From: Dechloromonas sp. A34
Lineage (GTDB): Bacteria; Pseudomonadota; Gammaproteobacteria; Burkholderiales; Rhodocyclaceae
Reading direction: 5' to 3'
DNA length: 64,000 nucleotides
Assembly: GCF_026261605.1 (NCBI RefSeq)
Contig: NZ_CP102486.1
Location: 62,001-126,000 of the forward strand
In this document: positions 23,391 through 34,595 of the stretch, in pieces
How the letters are laid out: each line of letters begins with the position of its first letter
How positions within the stretch are numbered: the stretch's first letter is position 1
Program-made: the position numbers and the translations under genes
Notes under the pieces: model-generated
The model's input: the letters and a program-made list of their open reading frames with translations, nothing else
The model's database searches: none
What the model was told of the DNA's origin: nothing

Positions 23391-23492
23391 GACGCCTAAC
23401 GTGAAGCTAACCGGCCGCCGGAGCGCGAAGCGCGGAGGGAAACCAACAGCGTAGCTGTTGGGCGGTCAGCGTTGAGCGAAGGGTTAGGCGTC
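23391..23492 (-). repeat. Integron attC-like recombination site
   Basis: A perfect 10-bp outer inverted repeat, GACGCCTAAC (23391-23400) and GTTAGGCGTC (23483-23492), contains the integron core boxes RYYYAAC/GTTRRRY (GCCTAAC, GTTAGGC). Inner boxes GCTAACCG (23406-23413) and CGGTCAGC (23463-23470) pair with one mismatch. Two central hairpins lie between: GCGC/GCGC at 23423-23433 and CCAACAG/CTGTTGG at 23443-23461. It sits between two minus-strand genes. No integrase is present in the window. Confidence 0.72.
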
Positions 23493-23503
23493 AACTATCG
23501 TCC

Positions 23504-23959
23504 TCACTGGTAGGTTTGACCTGCATGCTTTAGCCAGCCTGCTTGATGGCGACCGACTGGGTCATGGTGGGTCCAGTGAACAACGCCCCCCTTTATATTC
23601 CACTCGTACACGCCATTGAAGGCAACGGAGTCCCCTGATTTCAGCGTCGCGATTCGGGGAGCTAAATCGATGTTGTGCGCAATGAGAATGGTTTGGCCGG
23701 AAGAAAGTGCGAGGATGAAGCGTTGATGACGACTTCCGTCATTGTCGTCGGCTAGGAGCTTTGAAACTACACCTTTGCCTTGAACTTGTACGCCACTCTT
23801 CTGTTCATTGAATGCCGCCTGGACTGCGTTGGAGGAACTGGAGTACTCGGTGCTCGTTTGTGTTGCTGGTGACGTTGTGAGCTGGCGAAACCCGTTGGTC
23901 TTTCCATACCCTACGTAGAAGGCTGCTGCCACAAAGGCGATGAGTAGTATTTTTTTCAT
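23504..23959 (-). CDS. DUF3465 domain protein, exported
   Basis: 151 residues. The N-terminus MKKILLIAFVAAAFYVGYG is a signal peptide or anchor. The conserved C-terminal half reads FILALSSGQTILIAHNIDLA, then YEWNIKGGVVHWTHHDPVGR and GWLKHAG, which I recognise as DUF3465 (unknown function, OB-like). The stop lies 12 bp before the attC-like site, as in a gene cassette. The gene is AT-richer than its neighbours. It is probably a captured cassette rather than part of the liu pathway. Confidence 0.82.
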   Translation of the reverse strand: MKKILLIAFVAAAFYVGYGKTNGFRQLTTSPATQTSTEYSSSSNAVQAAFNEQKSGVQVQGKGVVSKLLADDNDGSRHQRFILALSSGQTILIAHNIDLAPRIATLKSGDSVAFNGVYEWNIKGGVVHWTHHDPVGRHQAGWLKHAGQTYQ

Positions 23960-24160
23960 TGATTCTTTGTGAGTTATCAGATGCCAGGAAGTAGATCGTT
24001 GGTTCTTTGATGCTTAACTAGTAGTAGACGAAAAAGTGCCACCTAATCCGGCAGAGTGTCCAATAACCTGGCTCACTCGACAGCCGGATTGGCTTGTGTC
24101 ACGGCATTCTTGAGCAGATGTCCGCATATATTTCATCATGCGCCGGTGATAAACCCGACA

Positions 24161-26161
24161 CTACGCTTCGCCCTCGAACTCGACTAGCGCCGCGCCGTCG
24201 CCGACCTGTTCGCCGGCCGCATAGCAGAAGGCCTTGACGGTGCCGGTGGCAGGGGCGGTGATGGTGTGTTCCATTTTCATGGCTTCGAGGATCAGCAACG
24301 GCGTACCTTTCTCGACCTTCTGGCCAACTTGGGCGAGCAGGGCGACGACCTTGCCGGGCATCGGAGCGGTCAGACCGCCGCCCTGGGCGCCGCCGGCTTC
24401 GACCAGGTGTAGCGGGTCGTCGCGGAGCAGCGTGTAGGTGGCGCCATTGAGGAAGATGCTGCGCTTGTCGTCCACCGCCACAACGCTGGCGATCAGCCGG
24501 CGGTCGTCGAGTTCGACGGCGAAGCGGTCGCCTTCGAGCTTCTTGCCGCGGGCTAGCGTCGTTTCGCCGTTGATGGTGATCTGCCACTGGTCGCGCTGAT
24601 AGCGGACCTTGGCCTCGATCAGGCACTCGCCATCGCGGAAGCCGATCATGCGGGCGGCCGAGAGGTTCATCCGCCAGCCGTCGCGGGCATGCCAGGGCGA
24701 CCACGGGTCGCCGCTGGTCTGGGCGGCCTGTTTCGCGGCGCGTTGCTCCCAGAGCAGTTCGCCGACCGTGGCGACCAGTTGGGCGTCGCGCGGCACGGCC
24801 TGGGCGGCCGGGAAGAGGAAATCCTTCTGGCGTTCGATCAGGCCGGTATCGAGGTCGGCGCCGGCGAAAGCCGGGCAGGCGACCAGTCGCGACAGGAAAT
24901 CGATATTGGTGGTGACGCCCGCTACCTGATAGTCGGCCAGCGCCTTGCGCATGCGGGCCAGCGCGGCGTCGCGGTGTTCGTCCCAAACGATCAACTTGGC
25001 GATCATCGGGTCGTAGAAGGGGGTTATCTCGTCACCTTCCTCGACGCCGGTATCGACCCGGACATTGAGGCTCTCGGCCGGCGGCGAGAGGCGGATCAGC
25101 TTGCCGGTCGAGGGCAGGAAGCCCTTGTTGGCATCCTCGGCGTAGATCCGCGCTTCCAACGCGTGGCCGCGAATCTGCAACTGCTCCTGGGCGAGCGGCA
25201 GCGGCTGGCCGGCGGCGACGCGCAACTGCCATTCGACGAGGTCCTGGCCGGTGATCATTTCGGTGACCGGGTGTTCGACCTGCAGGCGGGTGTTCATTTC
25301 CATGAAATAGAACGAGCCGTCCTGATTGGCGATGAACTCGACCGTGCCGGCGCCGACATAACCGACGGCCTGGGCGGCGGCGACGGCGGCTTCGCCCATC
25401 TGGCGGCGGCGCTCAAGCGTCATGCCTGGGGCGGGGGCCTCTTCGAGTACTTTCTGGTGGCGGCGCTGCACCGAGCAGTCGCGCTCGAACAGGTAAACAC
25501 AGTTGCCGAGGCTGTCGGCGAAGACCTGGATTTCGATGTGGCGCGGCCGGGTGATGTATTTCTCGATCAACACGTGCTCGTTGCCGAAACTCGATGCCGC
25601 TTCGCGCTTGCAGGAGGCGAGGGCATCGGGGAAGTCTTCGCTCTTTTCAACGAGGCGCATGCCCTTGCCGCCACCACCGGCGGCCGCCTTGATCAGCACC
25701 GGGTAGCCGATCTGATCGGCCTCTTTGTGCAGCAATTCGGGCGTCTGATCGTCGCCGTGGTAACCCGGGGTCAGCGGCACGGCGGCTTTGCCCATCAGTT
25801 TCTTGGCTTCGGATTTGGAACCCATGGCGCGGATCGCCGAGGCCGGTGGGCCGATGAAGGCGATGCCGTTGGCGGCCAGCGCATCGGCGAATTCGGCATT
25901 CTCGGAGAGGAAGCCGTAGCCGGGATGGACAGCCTGGGCGCCGGTGCGCTTGCAGGCATCGACGATCTTCTCGGCGACCAGGTAGGACTCGCGGGCGGCG
26001 GCCGGGCCGAGCAGCACGGCCTCGTCGGCCAGCCGCACGTGGCGGGCGTTGGCATCGGCCTCGGAATAGACGGCGACGGTGCGGATGCCCATGCGGCGGG
26101 CGGTCTTGATGACCCGGCAGGCGATTTCGCCGCGGTTGGCGATCAGGATTTTGTTGAACAT
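24161..26161 (-). CDS. liuD: Methylcrotonyl-CoA carboxylase, biotin-carrying subunit
   Basis: With LiuB, carboxylates 3-methylcrotonyl-CoA in leucine degradation. 666 residues. A biotin carboxylase part (KILIANRGEIACRVI; ATP loop AAAGGGGKGMRLV; EMNTRLQVEHPVTEMITG) occupies about 1-445, followed by a middle linker domain. The C-terminal biotinyl domain has the lysine in LEAMKMEHTI about 35 residues from the end. Assignment to methylcrotonyl rather than propionyl or geranyl substrates rests on the neighbouring liuA, liuB, liuC and mvaB. It starts 3 bp after liuC. Confidence 0.93.
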   Translation of the reverse strand: MFNKILIANRGEIACRVIKTARRMGIRTVAVYSEADANARHVRLADEAVLLGPAAARESYLVAEKIVDACKRTGAQAVHPGYGFLSENAEFADALAANGIAFIGPPASAIRAMGSKSEAKKLMGKAAVPLTPGYHGDDQTPELLHKEADQIGYPVLIKAAAGGGGKGMRLVEKSEDFPDALASCKREAASSFGNEHVLIEKYITRPRHIEIQVFADSLGNCVYLFERDCSVQRRHQKVLEEAPAPGMTLERRRQMGEAAVAAAQAVGYVGAGTVEFIANQDGSFYFMEMNTRLQVEHPVTEMITGQDLVEWQLRVAAGQPLPLAQEQLQIRGHALEARIYAEDANKGFLPSTGKLIRLSPPAESLNVRVDTGVEEGDEITPFYDPMIAKLIVWDEHRDAALARMRKALADYQVAGVTTNIDFLSRLVACPAFAGADLDTGLIERQKDFLFPAAQAVPRDAQLVATVGELLWEQRAAKQAAQTSGDPWSPWHARDGWRMNLSAARMIGFRDGECLIEAKVRYQRDQWQITINGETTLARGKKLEGDRFAVELDDRRLIASVVAVDDKRSIFLNGATYTLLRDDPLHLVEAGGAQGGGLTAPMPGKVVALLAQVGQKVEKGTPLLILEAMKMEHTITAPATGTVKAFCYAAGEQVGDGAALVEFEGEA

Positions 26162-26164
26162 GGC

Positions 26165-26953
26165 TTATTCCCCAATCCAGGCGGGTGAACGTTTGTCGAG
26201 GAAGGCGGCGATGCCGTCCCGGGCTTCCGGTGTGGCGCGCAGGTGGGCGATGCGGTGGGCGGTGTCTTCGACCAGGGTGTGGTTGATCGGCTGGTTATCG
26301 ACGGCACGAATCAGTTCCTTGGCCGCGGCCTGGGCCAGCGGGCCGCCCTGGATCAGCGCGTCGACGATTTCCTGGACTTTGGCGTCGAGCTGTTCCGGCT
26401 CGACGACTTCATGGACGAGGCCGAGTTCGCGGGCGCGGGCGGCATCGATGCGTTCGGCCGACTGGAAGTAACGGTAGGCCTGGCGGGCGCCGATGGCGCG
26501 CAGGACATAGGGGCTGATCGCCGACGGGATGATCCCGAACTTGACTTCGGAGGTGGCAAAGAAGGCCTTGCTCGAGGCGACGGCGATGTCGCAGGCGGCG
26601 GTGAGGCCGGTGCCGCCACCCAGGGCGGCGCCCTGGACGCGGGCGATGGTCGGCTTCTTCATCTCGGCCAGCGTGCGCAGCATGCCGGCCAGGGCGCGGG
26701 CATCGTTGAGATTGTCGTCGAGGCCGTTGTTGGCGGCGCGCTTCATCCAGTTGAGGTCGGCGCCGGCGGAGAAGCTTTTTCCCCGGCCGGCGAGGATGAC
26801 GACGCGGACGTCCTGATCCTCGTCGAGGGCGATGCAGGCGGCGGTCAGCTCGGCGATGAGGATTTCGTCGAAGGCATTGTGGAGGTCGGGGTGGTTCATC
26901 CAGATCGTGGCGACCGGGCCGCTTAGTTCGATTTGTAGGGCTTGGAAGGGCAT
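26165..26953 (-). CDS. liuC: Methylglutaconyl-CoA hydratase
   Basis: Crotonase-fold enzyme hydrating 3-methylglutaconyl-CoA to HMG-CoA. 262 residues. Oxyanion-hole segments are SFSAGADLNWMKR (the NWM is typical of this subgroup) and VQGAALGGGTGLTAACDIAV; EVKFGIIPSAISPYVL follows. It is directly followed by liuD. Upstream, 67 bp before its start, begins the long palindrome that separates it from liuB. Confidence 0.9.
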   Translation of the reverse strand: MPFQALQIELSGPVATIWMNHPDLHNAFDEILIAELTAACIALDEDQDVRVVILAGRGKSFSAGADLNWMKRAANNGLDDNLNDARALAGMLRTLAEMKKPTIARVQGAALGGGTGLTAACDIAVASSKAFFATSEVKFGIIPSAISPYVLRAIGARQAYRYFQSAERIDAARARELGLVHEVVEPEQLDAKVQEIVDALIQGGPLAQAAAKELIRAVDNQPINHTLVEDTAHRIAHLRATPEARDGIAAFLDKRSPAWIGE

Positions 26954-27020
26954 TTTGATTTGTCTCCGGTTTTGTTTTTAGTTGGTTGTTGTCGGGGGAT
27001 TGGCTTGGGGGTTCGAATGA

Positions 27021-27527
27021 GCTTGGGGTTCCGCCTTGTTGGCGGGCGTACTTTCTTTTGTGTGGCCAAAAGAAAGTAGCCAAAGAAAAGGCCACCCCTG
27101 GGTCGGTGCCCGGCAGAGCCGGGTACCCTGCGCTACTCGAAACGCCAGGCGGCTGCGCAACTCGGGGCTACGCCCCTCAAACAGTGCTCGCCGACTGCCC
27201 CCGGCATTTCTGCGTTGCTCGGCACCTCTCAAGGGGCCCGGAAGAACGACCCGGGCTGAAACAGATGGAGCGTCGAAATAACGGTGGAAGCGGGATGTTT
27301 TTGACTTCAGGTCCCCGTGTGCAGCGCCGAGCAACGGAGCTGCTGGGGGAAAAAGGGCGAGGACTGTTTGAGGCCCGCAGGGCCGAGTTCCGCAGCCCCC
27401 GCCAGTAGCGAGTAGCGCAGGGGAGTCGGCGCAGCCGACCGCGTAACCCGGGGTCGCCTTCTTTTTGGCTACTTTTTCTTGGCGAAGCAAGAAAAAGTAC
27501 GCCCGCCCACAAGGCGGAACCCCAAGC
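27021..27527. repeat. 507-bp full-length imperfect palindrome
   Basis: The ends are perfect 18-bp inverted repeats: GCTTGGGGTTCCGCCTTG at 27021-27038 and its complement at 27510-27527. Matching blocks stay symmetric about position 27274 all the way in: 27129-27139 with 27409-27419, 27175-27185 with 27363-27373, 27213-27223 with 27326-27336. Each arm also carries its own hairpin (27048-27077; 27470-27499). It fills most of the 596-bp gap 26954-27549; the open frames within it do not look coding. An 11-nt near-copy of the left end lies at 27003-27013. Confidence 0.88.
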
Positions 27528-27549
27528 TTGTTCAAGGGAAAGCCCATCA

Positions 27550-29157
<1,608 letters not shown>

Positions 29158-29239
29158 GTCTCGTCCTGGTTATTCGTCGTTAGTTATTAGTTGTTAGCGG
29201 TTGGGCATGTGGTCTTGCTAGTGACTAATGACTAGCAAC
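29158..29239. other. Intergenic AT-rich inverted motif between LOG-family gene and liuB
   Basis: An 82-bp gap with GTTAGTTATTAGTTGTTAG (29179-29197) and a loosely inverse GCTAGTGACTAATGACTAGC (29217-29236). It is much AT-richer than its surroundings. It may be a small mobile or palindromic repeat, or a processing hairpin; nothing decides. Confidence 0.4.
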
Positions 29240-29835
<596 letters not shown>

Positions 29836-29839
<4 letters not shown>

Positions 29840-30663
29840 GATTTTTCCTTGCCATTCAGACGCAGAATGACGTACTCGGGCGGGCAGTTGAAGCGGACCG
29901 GCAGGATGCTGGTGCCGATTCCCGAAGTGACATAGGTCGGTGCCGGCATATCGGGAATCCAGCCGTAGGCATGCTGGCGCGGTGCGCGACCCGGGGTGAT
30001 CAGCGCGCCATACAGCGGCAGGCGAACCTGGCCGCCGTGCGTATGGCCGGCGAAGGCGACCGCGGTTTGTCGGGGCAGGGCGGGGGCGTTGGCCGGGTCG
30101 TGCATCATCACGATCAGGCGGGCATCGGCTGGAATATTGGCGAAGGCCTGCGCAGGCTGGGCGTGTTCGGTCATGTCGTCGCCGATGCCCGCCAGCCACA
30201 GTGGGATTCCATTGGCCGACAGCGGGATGGCTGCATTCTCGATGACCGTTATCCCGGCGGCTTCGAGTGCCTTGCGGACTCGGGCGCCGTCGAACCACCA
30301 GTCGTGATTGCCCAGCGTGGCATAGACGCCGAGTGGGGCTTGCAGCAAGCGGAGTTCCTCGGCAATGGCTTCCGGGATGACTTGTTCGCCGCCAACGACG
30401 CCCTGGATCACGAAGTCGCCGGGAAGCAGGATGAGGTCCGGTTTGGCTGCGTTGATACCGGCGACGACCCGGCGCACGGTCTCCAGCCCCGCATGCGGGG
30501 CACCGACATGGAAATCGGAGGCGACCGCGATGGTCAGCGCCGAGCCGCTCCAGTTCGTCGATTCGAGCGCCAATTGCCGCTGCTGCAGCCAGCCCGGTTC
30601 GAAGCCGAAGCTCCAGCCGGCCATGAGCAGCAGGACAAGGTAGGCGAGCAGCCGCGATTTCAC
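29836..30663 (-). CDS. Metallophosphoesterase, membrane-anchored
   Basis: About 275 residues. An N-terminal hydrophobic segment ([17 protein letters not shown]) is followed by a calcineurin-type phosphoesterase: [32 protein letters not shown] and [12 protein letters not shown], which together supply the dimetal ligands. It resembles YkuE/YaeI-like enzymes that act outside the cytoplasmic membrane. GTG at 30663 is chosen because it follows the upstream stop by 2 nt; an ATG-like alternative at 30690 would overlap that gene. Confidence 0.86.
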
Positions 30664-30665
30664 GT

Positions 30666-31271
30666 TCAGAAACCGCCGGTGGCCAGCCACTTTTCGATCT
30701 GCGGCAGGCGGTCGGCGCCGAAGAAGCCCTCGCCGTCGATGATCACGTAGGGCGAACCGAAGACGCCGACCTGCATTGCCTGGTCGACCTCGTACTTCAG
30801 GTGGGCTTTGAGTTCCGGGCTTTGCAGGGCGGTCGCCAGTTGCTCGCGGTCCACGCCCAGGCCGGCGGCGATGTCGAGCACGGTTTCCGGCGACGAAATA
30901 TCGCGGTCATCGACGTACAGGGCGCGGAATGCGGCATGGGCAAAGCGGCGGGCTAGCGCGCAGTCCTGGCTGTGCAGCCAGTAATAGCTGCGGGCGGCGG
31001 CCTGGGTGGCGAGCGGGAACTGGCTCGGGTGCCGGTAGGGGATGCCCATGAAGCGCGCTGAACGCGCAAAGTCGGCCAGCGAATAGGCCGCCTTGGCAGG
31101 ATTCTGCAAGGTCAGCGGCGCGCTGCCGGTGGCCTTGAAAACGATGCCGAGCAGGATCGGATGCCAGTGCACCTTGCGCTCGTAGCGGGCAGCCAGTTCG
31201 TCGATGCGTTCGCTGAGCAGGTAGGCGTAGGGGCTGGAAAAATCGAAATAGAAGTCGATCGGGTCGGCCAT
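30666..31271 (-). CDS. 2-hydroxychromene-2-carboxylate isomerase family (DsbA-like kappa GST)
   Basis: 201 residues. [20 protein letters not shown] is the diagnostic N-terminus with the glutathione-binding serine; [13 protein letters not shown] and [20 protein letters not shown] complete the thioredoxin-like fold. Members isomerise aromatic intermediates with glutathione or act as kappa-class GSTs. Its place in an acyl-CoA cluster does not reveal the substrate. Confidence 0.88.
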   Translation of the reverse strand: MADPIDFYFDFSSPYAYLLSERIDELAARYERKVHWHPILLGIVFKATGSAPLTLQNPAKAAYSLADFARSARFMGIPYRHPSQFPLATQAAARSYYWLHSQDCALARRFAHAAFRALYVDDRDISSPETVLDIAAGLGVDREQLATALQSPELKAHLKYEVDQAMQVGVFGSPYVIIDGEGFFGADRLPQIEKWLATGGF

Positions 31272-31338
31272 GTTTGTCTCCTCGGTGAGGCGGTCGCGGG
31301 CTTTGTTGTTTTGTGCCCGTCGACCGCGGTGTGAGTCT

Positions 31339-32475
31339 TTATTCGCTGGCGATGCTGCGCCCGATCACCAGGCGCTGGATATCGTTGGCGCCTTCGTAGA
31401 TCTGGCAGATGCGGACATCGCGGTAGATGCGCTCGACCGGGAAGTCGCTGGTGTAGCCGACGCCGCCGTGGATCTGGATGGCGTCCGAGGCGATCTTCTC
31501 GGCGGCTTCGGAGGCAAACATCTTGGCCATCGAGGCTTCCTTGAGACAGGGCTTGCCGGCATCCTTGAGCGTCGCAGCGCGCCAGACCATGAGGCGGGCG
31601 GCGTCGAGCAGGGTGTTCATGTCGGCCAGGCGGAAATTGACGGCCTGGTGCTCGATGATCGGCTGACCGAAAGTGACACGTTCCTTGGCGTAGCGCACGG
31701 CGGCTTCGAAGGCGGCACGGGCCATGCCGATGCTCTGGGCGGCGATGCCGATGCGGCCGGCTTCGAGGTTGGAAAGGGCGATCCGGTAGCCTTCGCCTTC
31801 CTTGCCGAGCAGCGCCGAGGCCGGCACGCGGCAGTTTTCGAGGATGATCTGCACGGTGTCGGAGGCATGCTGGCCCATCTTCTCCTCGGTGCGGCCGACG
31901 ATGAAGCCCGGCGTCGCGGTCGGCACCAGGAAGCAGGAAATGCCCTTCTTGCCGGCCGCCTTGTCGGTGACGGCGAAGACGATAGCCATCTGGGCGTGCT
32001 TGCCGGTGGTGATGAATTGCTTGACGCCGTTGAGCACGAAATGGTCGCCGTCGCGGTCGGCGCGGGTGGTGATCGCCGCGGCGTCCGACCCGGTGTGCGG
32101 CTCGGTCAGGCAGAAACAGCCGAGCTTCTCGCCGCGGGCCAGCGGCTTCAGCCATTCTTCCTTCTGGTTGTCGGTGCCGTACTTCATGGTGATGCCGCAG
32201 GCCAGCGAGTTCTGCACCGAGACGATGGTCGAGGTGGCGCCGTCGCCGGCGGCGATTTCTTCCAGGGTCAGCACCAGGCTCATGTAATCCATGCCGGCGC
32301 CGTCCCATTCCTCGGGCACGACCATGCCCAGGGCGCCGAGTTCGCCGAGTTCTTTCAGGGCCTGGGCCGGGAAGGTGTGGTTCTTGTCCCATTCGGCGGC
32401 GAAGGGGGCGAGGCGCTCCTGCGCAAAGCTGCGCATGGTGTCGCGGATCATTTCCTGTTCTTGCGTGAGAATCAT
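31339..32475 (-). CDS. Acyl-CoA dehydrogenase
   Basis: 378 residues, FAD-dependent. CFCLTEPHTGSDAAAI and VKQFITTGKHAQM form the flavin and substrate region. The catalytic glutamate is in the C-terminal motif QIYEGANDIQRL (about residue 362), as in short- and medium-chain dehydrogenases and unlike the isovaleryl enzyme at 35800. It may act on a short or branched acyl-CoA. Its ATG overlaps the DMT transporter stop by 4 bp. Confidence 0.9.
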   Translation of the reverse strand: MILTQEQEMIRDTMRSFAQERLAPFAAEWDKNHTFPAQALKELGELGALGMVVPEEWDGAGMDYMSLVLTLEEIAAGDGATSTIVSVQNSLACGITMKYGTDNQKEEWLKPLARGEKLGCFCLTEPHTGSDAAAITTRADRDGDHFVLNGVKQFITTGKHAQMAIVFAVTDKAAGKKGISCFLVPTATPGFIVGRTEEKMGQHASDTVQIILENCRVPASALLGKEGEGYRIALSNLEAGRIGIAAQSIGMARAAFEAAVRYAKERVTFGQPIIEHQAVNFRLADMNTLLDAARLMVWRAATLKDAGKPCLKEASMAKMFASEAAEKIASDAIQIHGGVGYTSDFPVERIYRDVRICQIYEGANDIQRLVIGRSIASE

Positions 32476-33377
32476 GTTGTTCTTTCCTTTTGATAACTGG
32501 TCAGCCAGACGCCGGCGATGACCAGCAGGCCACCGGCCAGCACGGCGAGGCCGAGGCGTTCATTGAGCAGGACCGCGGCTTGCAGCACGGCGAACACCGG
32601 GACCAGATTGACGAAAATCGAGGCGCGGGCGGCGCCCAGGCGTTTGACGCCGTCGGCGAACCAGGTGAAGGCCAGCGCCGTGCCGCCGATGCCGAGAAAA
32701 ACCACGCTGGCCCAGACCCGCCACGACCAGGCGGCGAGATCGGTGCCGCCCTGGAGCAGCGCGGTGGCGCCGAGCAGCAGGGCGCCGATCAGGCTGGCGT
32801 AGAGCGTTGCAGCCAGCGGCGACAGGGTTTTCGTGGCTTGCCGGCCGATGAAGGTGTAAGCCGTCCAGCACAGCGCGCAGCCGAGGATCAGCCATTCGCC
32901 GATGCCGACCGCACCATGCAGCAGGGCCAGCGGGTCGCCGTTGCCGATCACCGACAGGCAGCCGAGCAGGGCGATGATCACCCCCGCCGTCTTGCGTGGC
33001 GTCATCCTTTCCTGGCCGAGAAACCAGGCGGCGATGGCGACCACCACCGGATTCAGGGCGACGACCAGCGCGCCGCGGCCGGCCGTGATGTGTTTCAGGC
33101 CATAGAAGAAGCACAGGGCGTAGACGAAGATCCCCGTCATCGCCAGGCCGGTCACGACGCCCCATTCGCTGCCCGTCTGCGGGCGCGGGATGCGACCTTC
33201 AGTGGCCAGCGCGAAGCCGGCCAGGGCCAGTCCGGCGAGCAGGAAACGCAGGGCGGGGGCGGCCAGCGGCGCAGTCAGTTCCTGCGCCACGACGCGGCCC
33301 GCGATCCAGGTTCCACCCCACATGAACATGGCGCCGATCAGCTTGAGGTAGGTCGTTGCCCCGGCCCCTTGTGGCAC
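32472..33377 (-). CDS. DMT superfamily (EamA) exporter
   Basis: 301 residues with about ten membrane segments, in two EamA repeats. The first repeat has LRFLLAGLALAGFAL and the second GIGGTALAFTWFADGVKRLG, a typical EamA pattern. It probably exports a metabolite; the substrate is unknown. It starts 1 bp after the thiolase stop and overlaps the dehydrogenase, so it is embedded in the catabolic operon. Confidence 0.88.
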   Translation of the reverse strand: MPQGAGATTYLKLIGAMFMWGGTWIAGRVVAQELTAPLAAPALRFLLAGLALAGFALATEGRIPRPQTGSEWGVVTGLAMTGIFVYALCFFYGLKHITAGRGALVVALNPVVVAIAAWFLGQERMTPRKTAGVIIALLGCLSVIGNGDPLALLHGAVGIGEWLILGCALCWTAYTFIGRQATKTLSPLAATLYASLIGALLLGATALLQGGTDLAAWSWRVWASVVFLGIGGTALAFTWFADGVKRLGAARASIFVNLVPVFAVLQAAVLLNERLGLAVLAGGLLVIAGVWLTSYQKERTT

Positions 33378-34568
33378 TTAGAGCAGTTCCACCGCCAGGG
33401 CCGTGGCTTCGCCGCCGCCGATGCAGAGCGAGGCGACGCCGCGCTTCAGGCCGTACTTCTTCAGGGCGCCGAGCAGGGTGACGACGATGCGGGCGCCGGA
33501 AGCGCCGATCGGATGACCCAAGGCACAGGCGCCGCCGTGGATATTGACCTTGGCCGGGTCGAGCTTGAGGTCGTGCAGGGCAGCCATGGTGACCACGGCG
33601 AAAGCTTCGTTGATCTCGTACAGATCGACCGATTCGGCGGTCCACCCGGTCTTGGCGAACAGCTTCTGCATGGCACCGACCGGGGCCGACGGGAACAGCG
33701 CCGGGACGCCGGCATTGGTGGTGTGGCCGACGATGCGGGCGATCGGCTGGAGACCGAGCTTGGCAGCTTGCGAAGCGCGCATCAGGACCATGGCGGCAGC
33801 GCCGTCGGAAATCGAAGAAGAGTTGGCGGCGGTGACCGTGCCATCCTTCTTGAAGGCCGGTTTCAGGGTCGGGATCTTCTCGACATTGACGGCGAACGGG
33901 CCTTCGTCCTTGTCGATGACGACATCGCCCTTGCGGCCGGCGACGGTGGTCGGGGCGATTTCCCAGGCGAAGCTGCCGTTGTTGCTGGCTTCAATGGCGC
34001 GGGTGGTCGAGCGGACGGCAAATTCGTCCTGGGCTTCGCGGCTGAAGCCGTAGCTACTGGCACACTCTTCGGCGAAGGTGCCCATCAGGCGGCCGCGGTT
34101 TTCCTTGGAGTAGGCGTCTTCGAGGCCGTCCATAAACATGTGGTCGATGACCTGGCCGTGGCCGAGGCGATAGCCGCCGCGGGCCTTGGGCAGCAGGTAG
34201 GGGGCATTGGTCATCGACTCCATGCCGCCGACCACGGCCGCACCGTAGGAACCAGCGAGGATGCCGTCGTGGCCGAGCATGGTGGCCTTCATCGCCGAGC
34301 CGCAGACCTTGTGGATGGTGGCGCAACCGGCGGTGATCGGCAGGCCGGCCTGGAGCGCGGCCTGGCGGGCCGGGGCCTGGCCCTGGCCGGCTTGCAGCAC
34401 GCAGCCCATCAGCACTTCGTCGATCAGGTCGGCGGTGATGCCGGCGCGCTCGACGGCGGCTTTGATGGCAACGGCGCCGAGATTGGCCGCGGTCAGGCCG
34501 GCGAAGCCGCCCTGAAACGTGCCCATGGCGGTGCGGGCAGCGGAAACGATAACGATCGGGTCATTCAT
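33378..34568 (-). CDS. Acetyl-CoA acetyltransferase (thiolase)
   Basis: 396 residues. The nucleophilic cysteine is in TIHKVCGSAMKATML (about residue 89), the histidine motif is YEINEAFAVVTM and GGACALGHPIGASGARI, and the second cysteine is in SLCIGGGEATAL. It condenses or cleaves acetoacetyl-CoA. In this context it could either finish leucine/acetoacetate breakdown or feed PHA synthesis (phaA role) with PhaC encoded 5 kb away. Confidence 0.93.
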   Translation of the reverse strand: MNDPIVIVSAARTAMGTFQGGFAGLTAANLGAVAIKAAVERAGITADLIDEVLMGCVLQAGQGQAPARQAALQAGLPITAGCATIHKVCGSAMKATMLGHDGILAGSYGAAVVGGMESMTNAPYLLPKARGGYRLGHGQVIDHMFMDGLEDAYSKENRGRLMGTFAEECASSYGFSREAQDEFAVRSTTRAIEASNNGSFAWEIAPTTVAGRKGDVVIDKDEGPFAVNVEKIPTLKPAFKKDGTVTAANSSSISDGAAAMVLMRASQAAKLGLQPIARIVGHTTNAGVPALFPSAPVGAMQKLFAKTGWTAESVDLYEINEAFAVVTMAALHDLKLDPAKVNIHGGACALGHPIGASGARIVVTLLGALKKYGLKRGVASLCIGGGEATALAVELL

Positions 34569-34595
34569 GCTGATTTCTCCTGAGTGTTGCGGTAA

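Noticed and set aside
24689..26188. A long plus-strand open frame (about 500 codons) opposite liuD, and similar ones opposite liuB and across the DMT/thiolase region
   Set aside because: They are complements of strongly conserved enzyme genes in GC-rich DNA, show no domain of their own, and have no ribosome binding site; they arise from codon bias.
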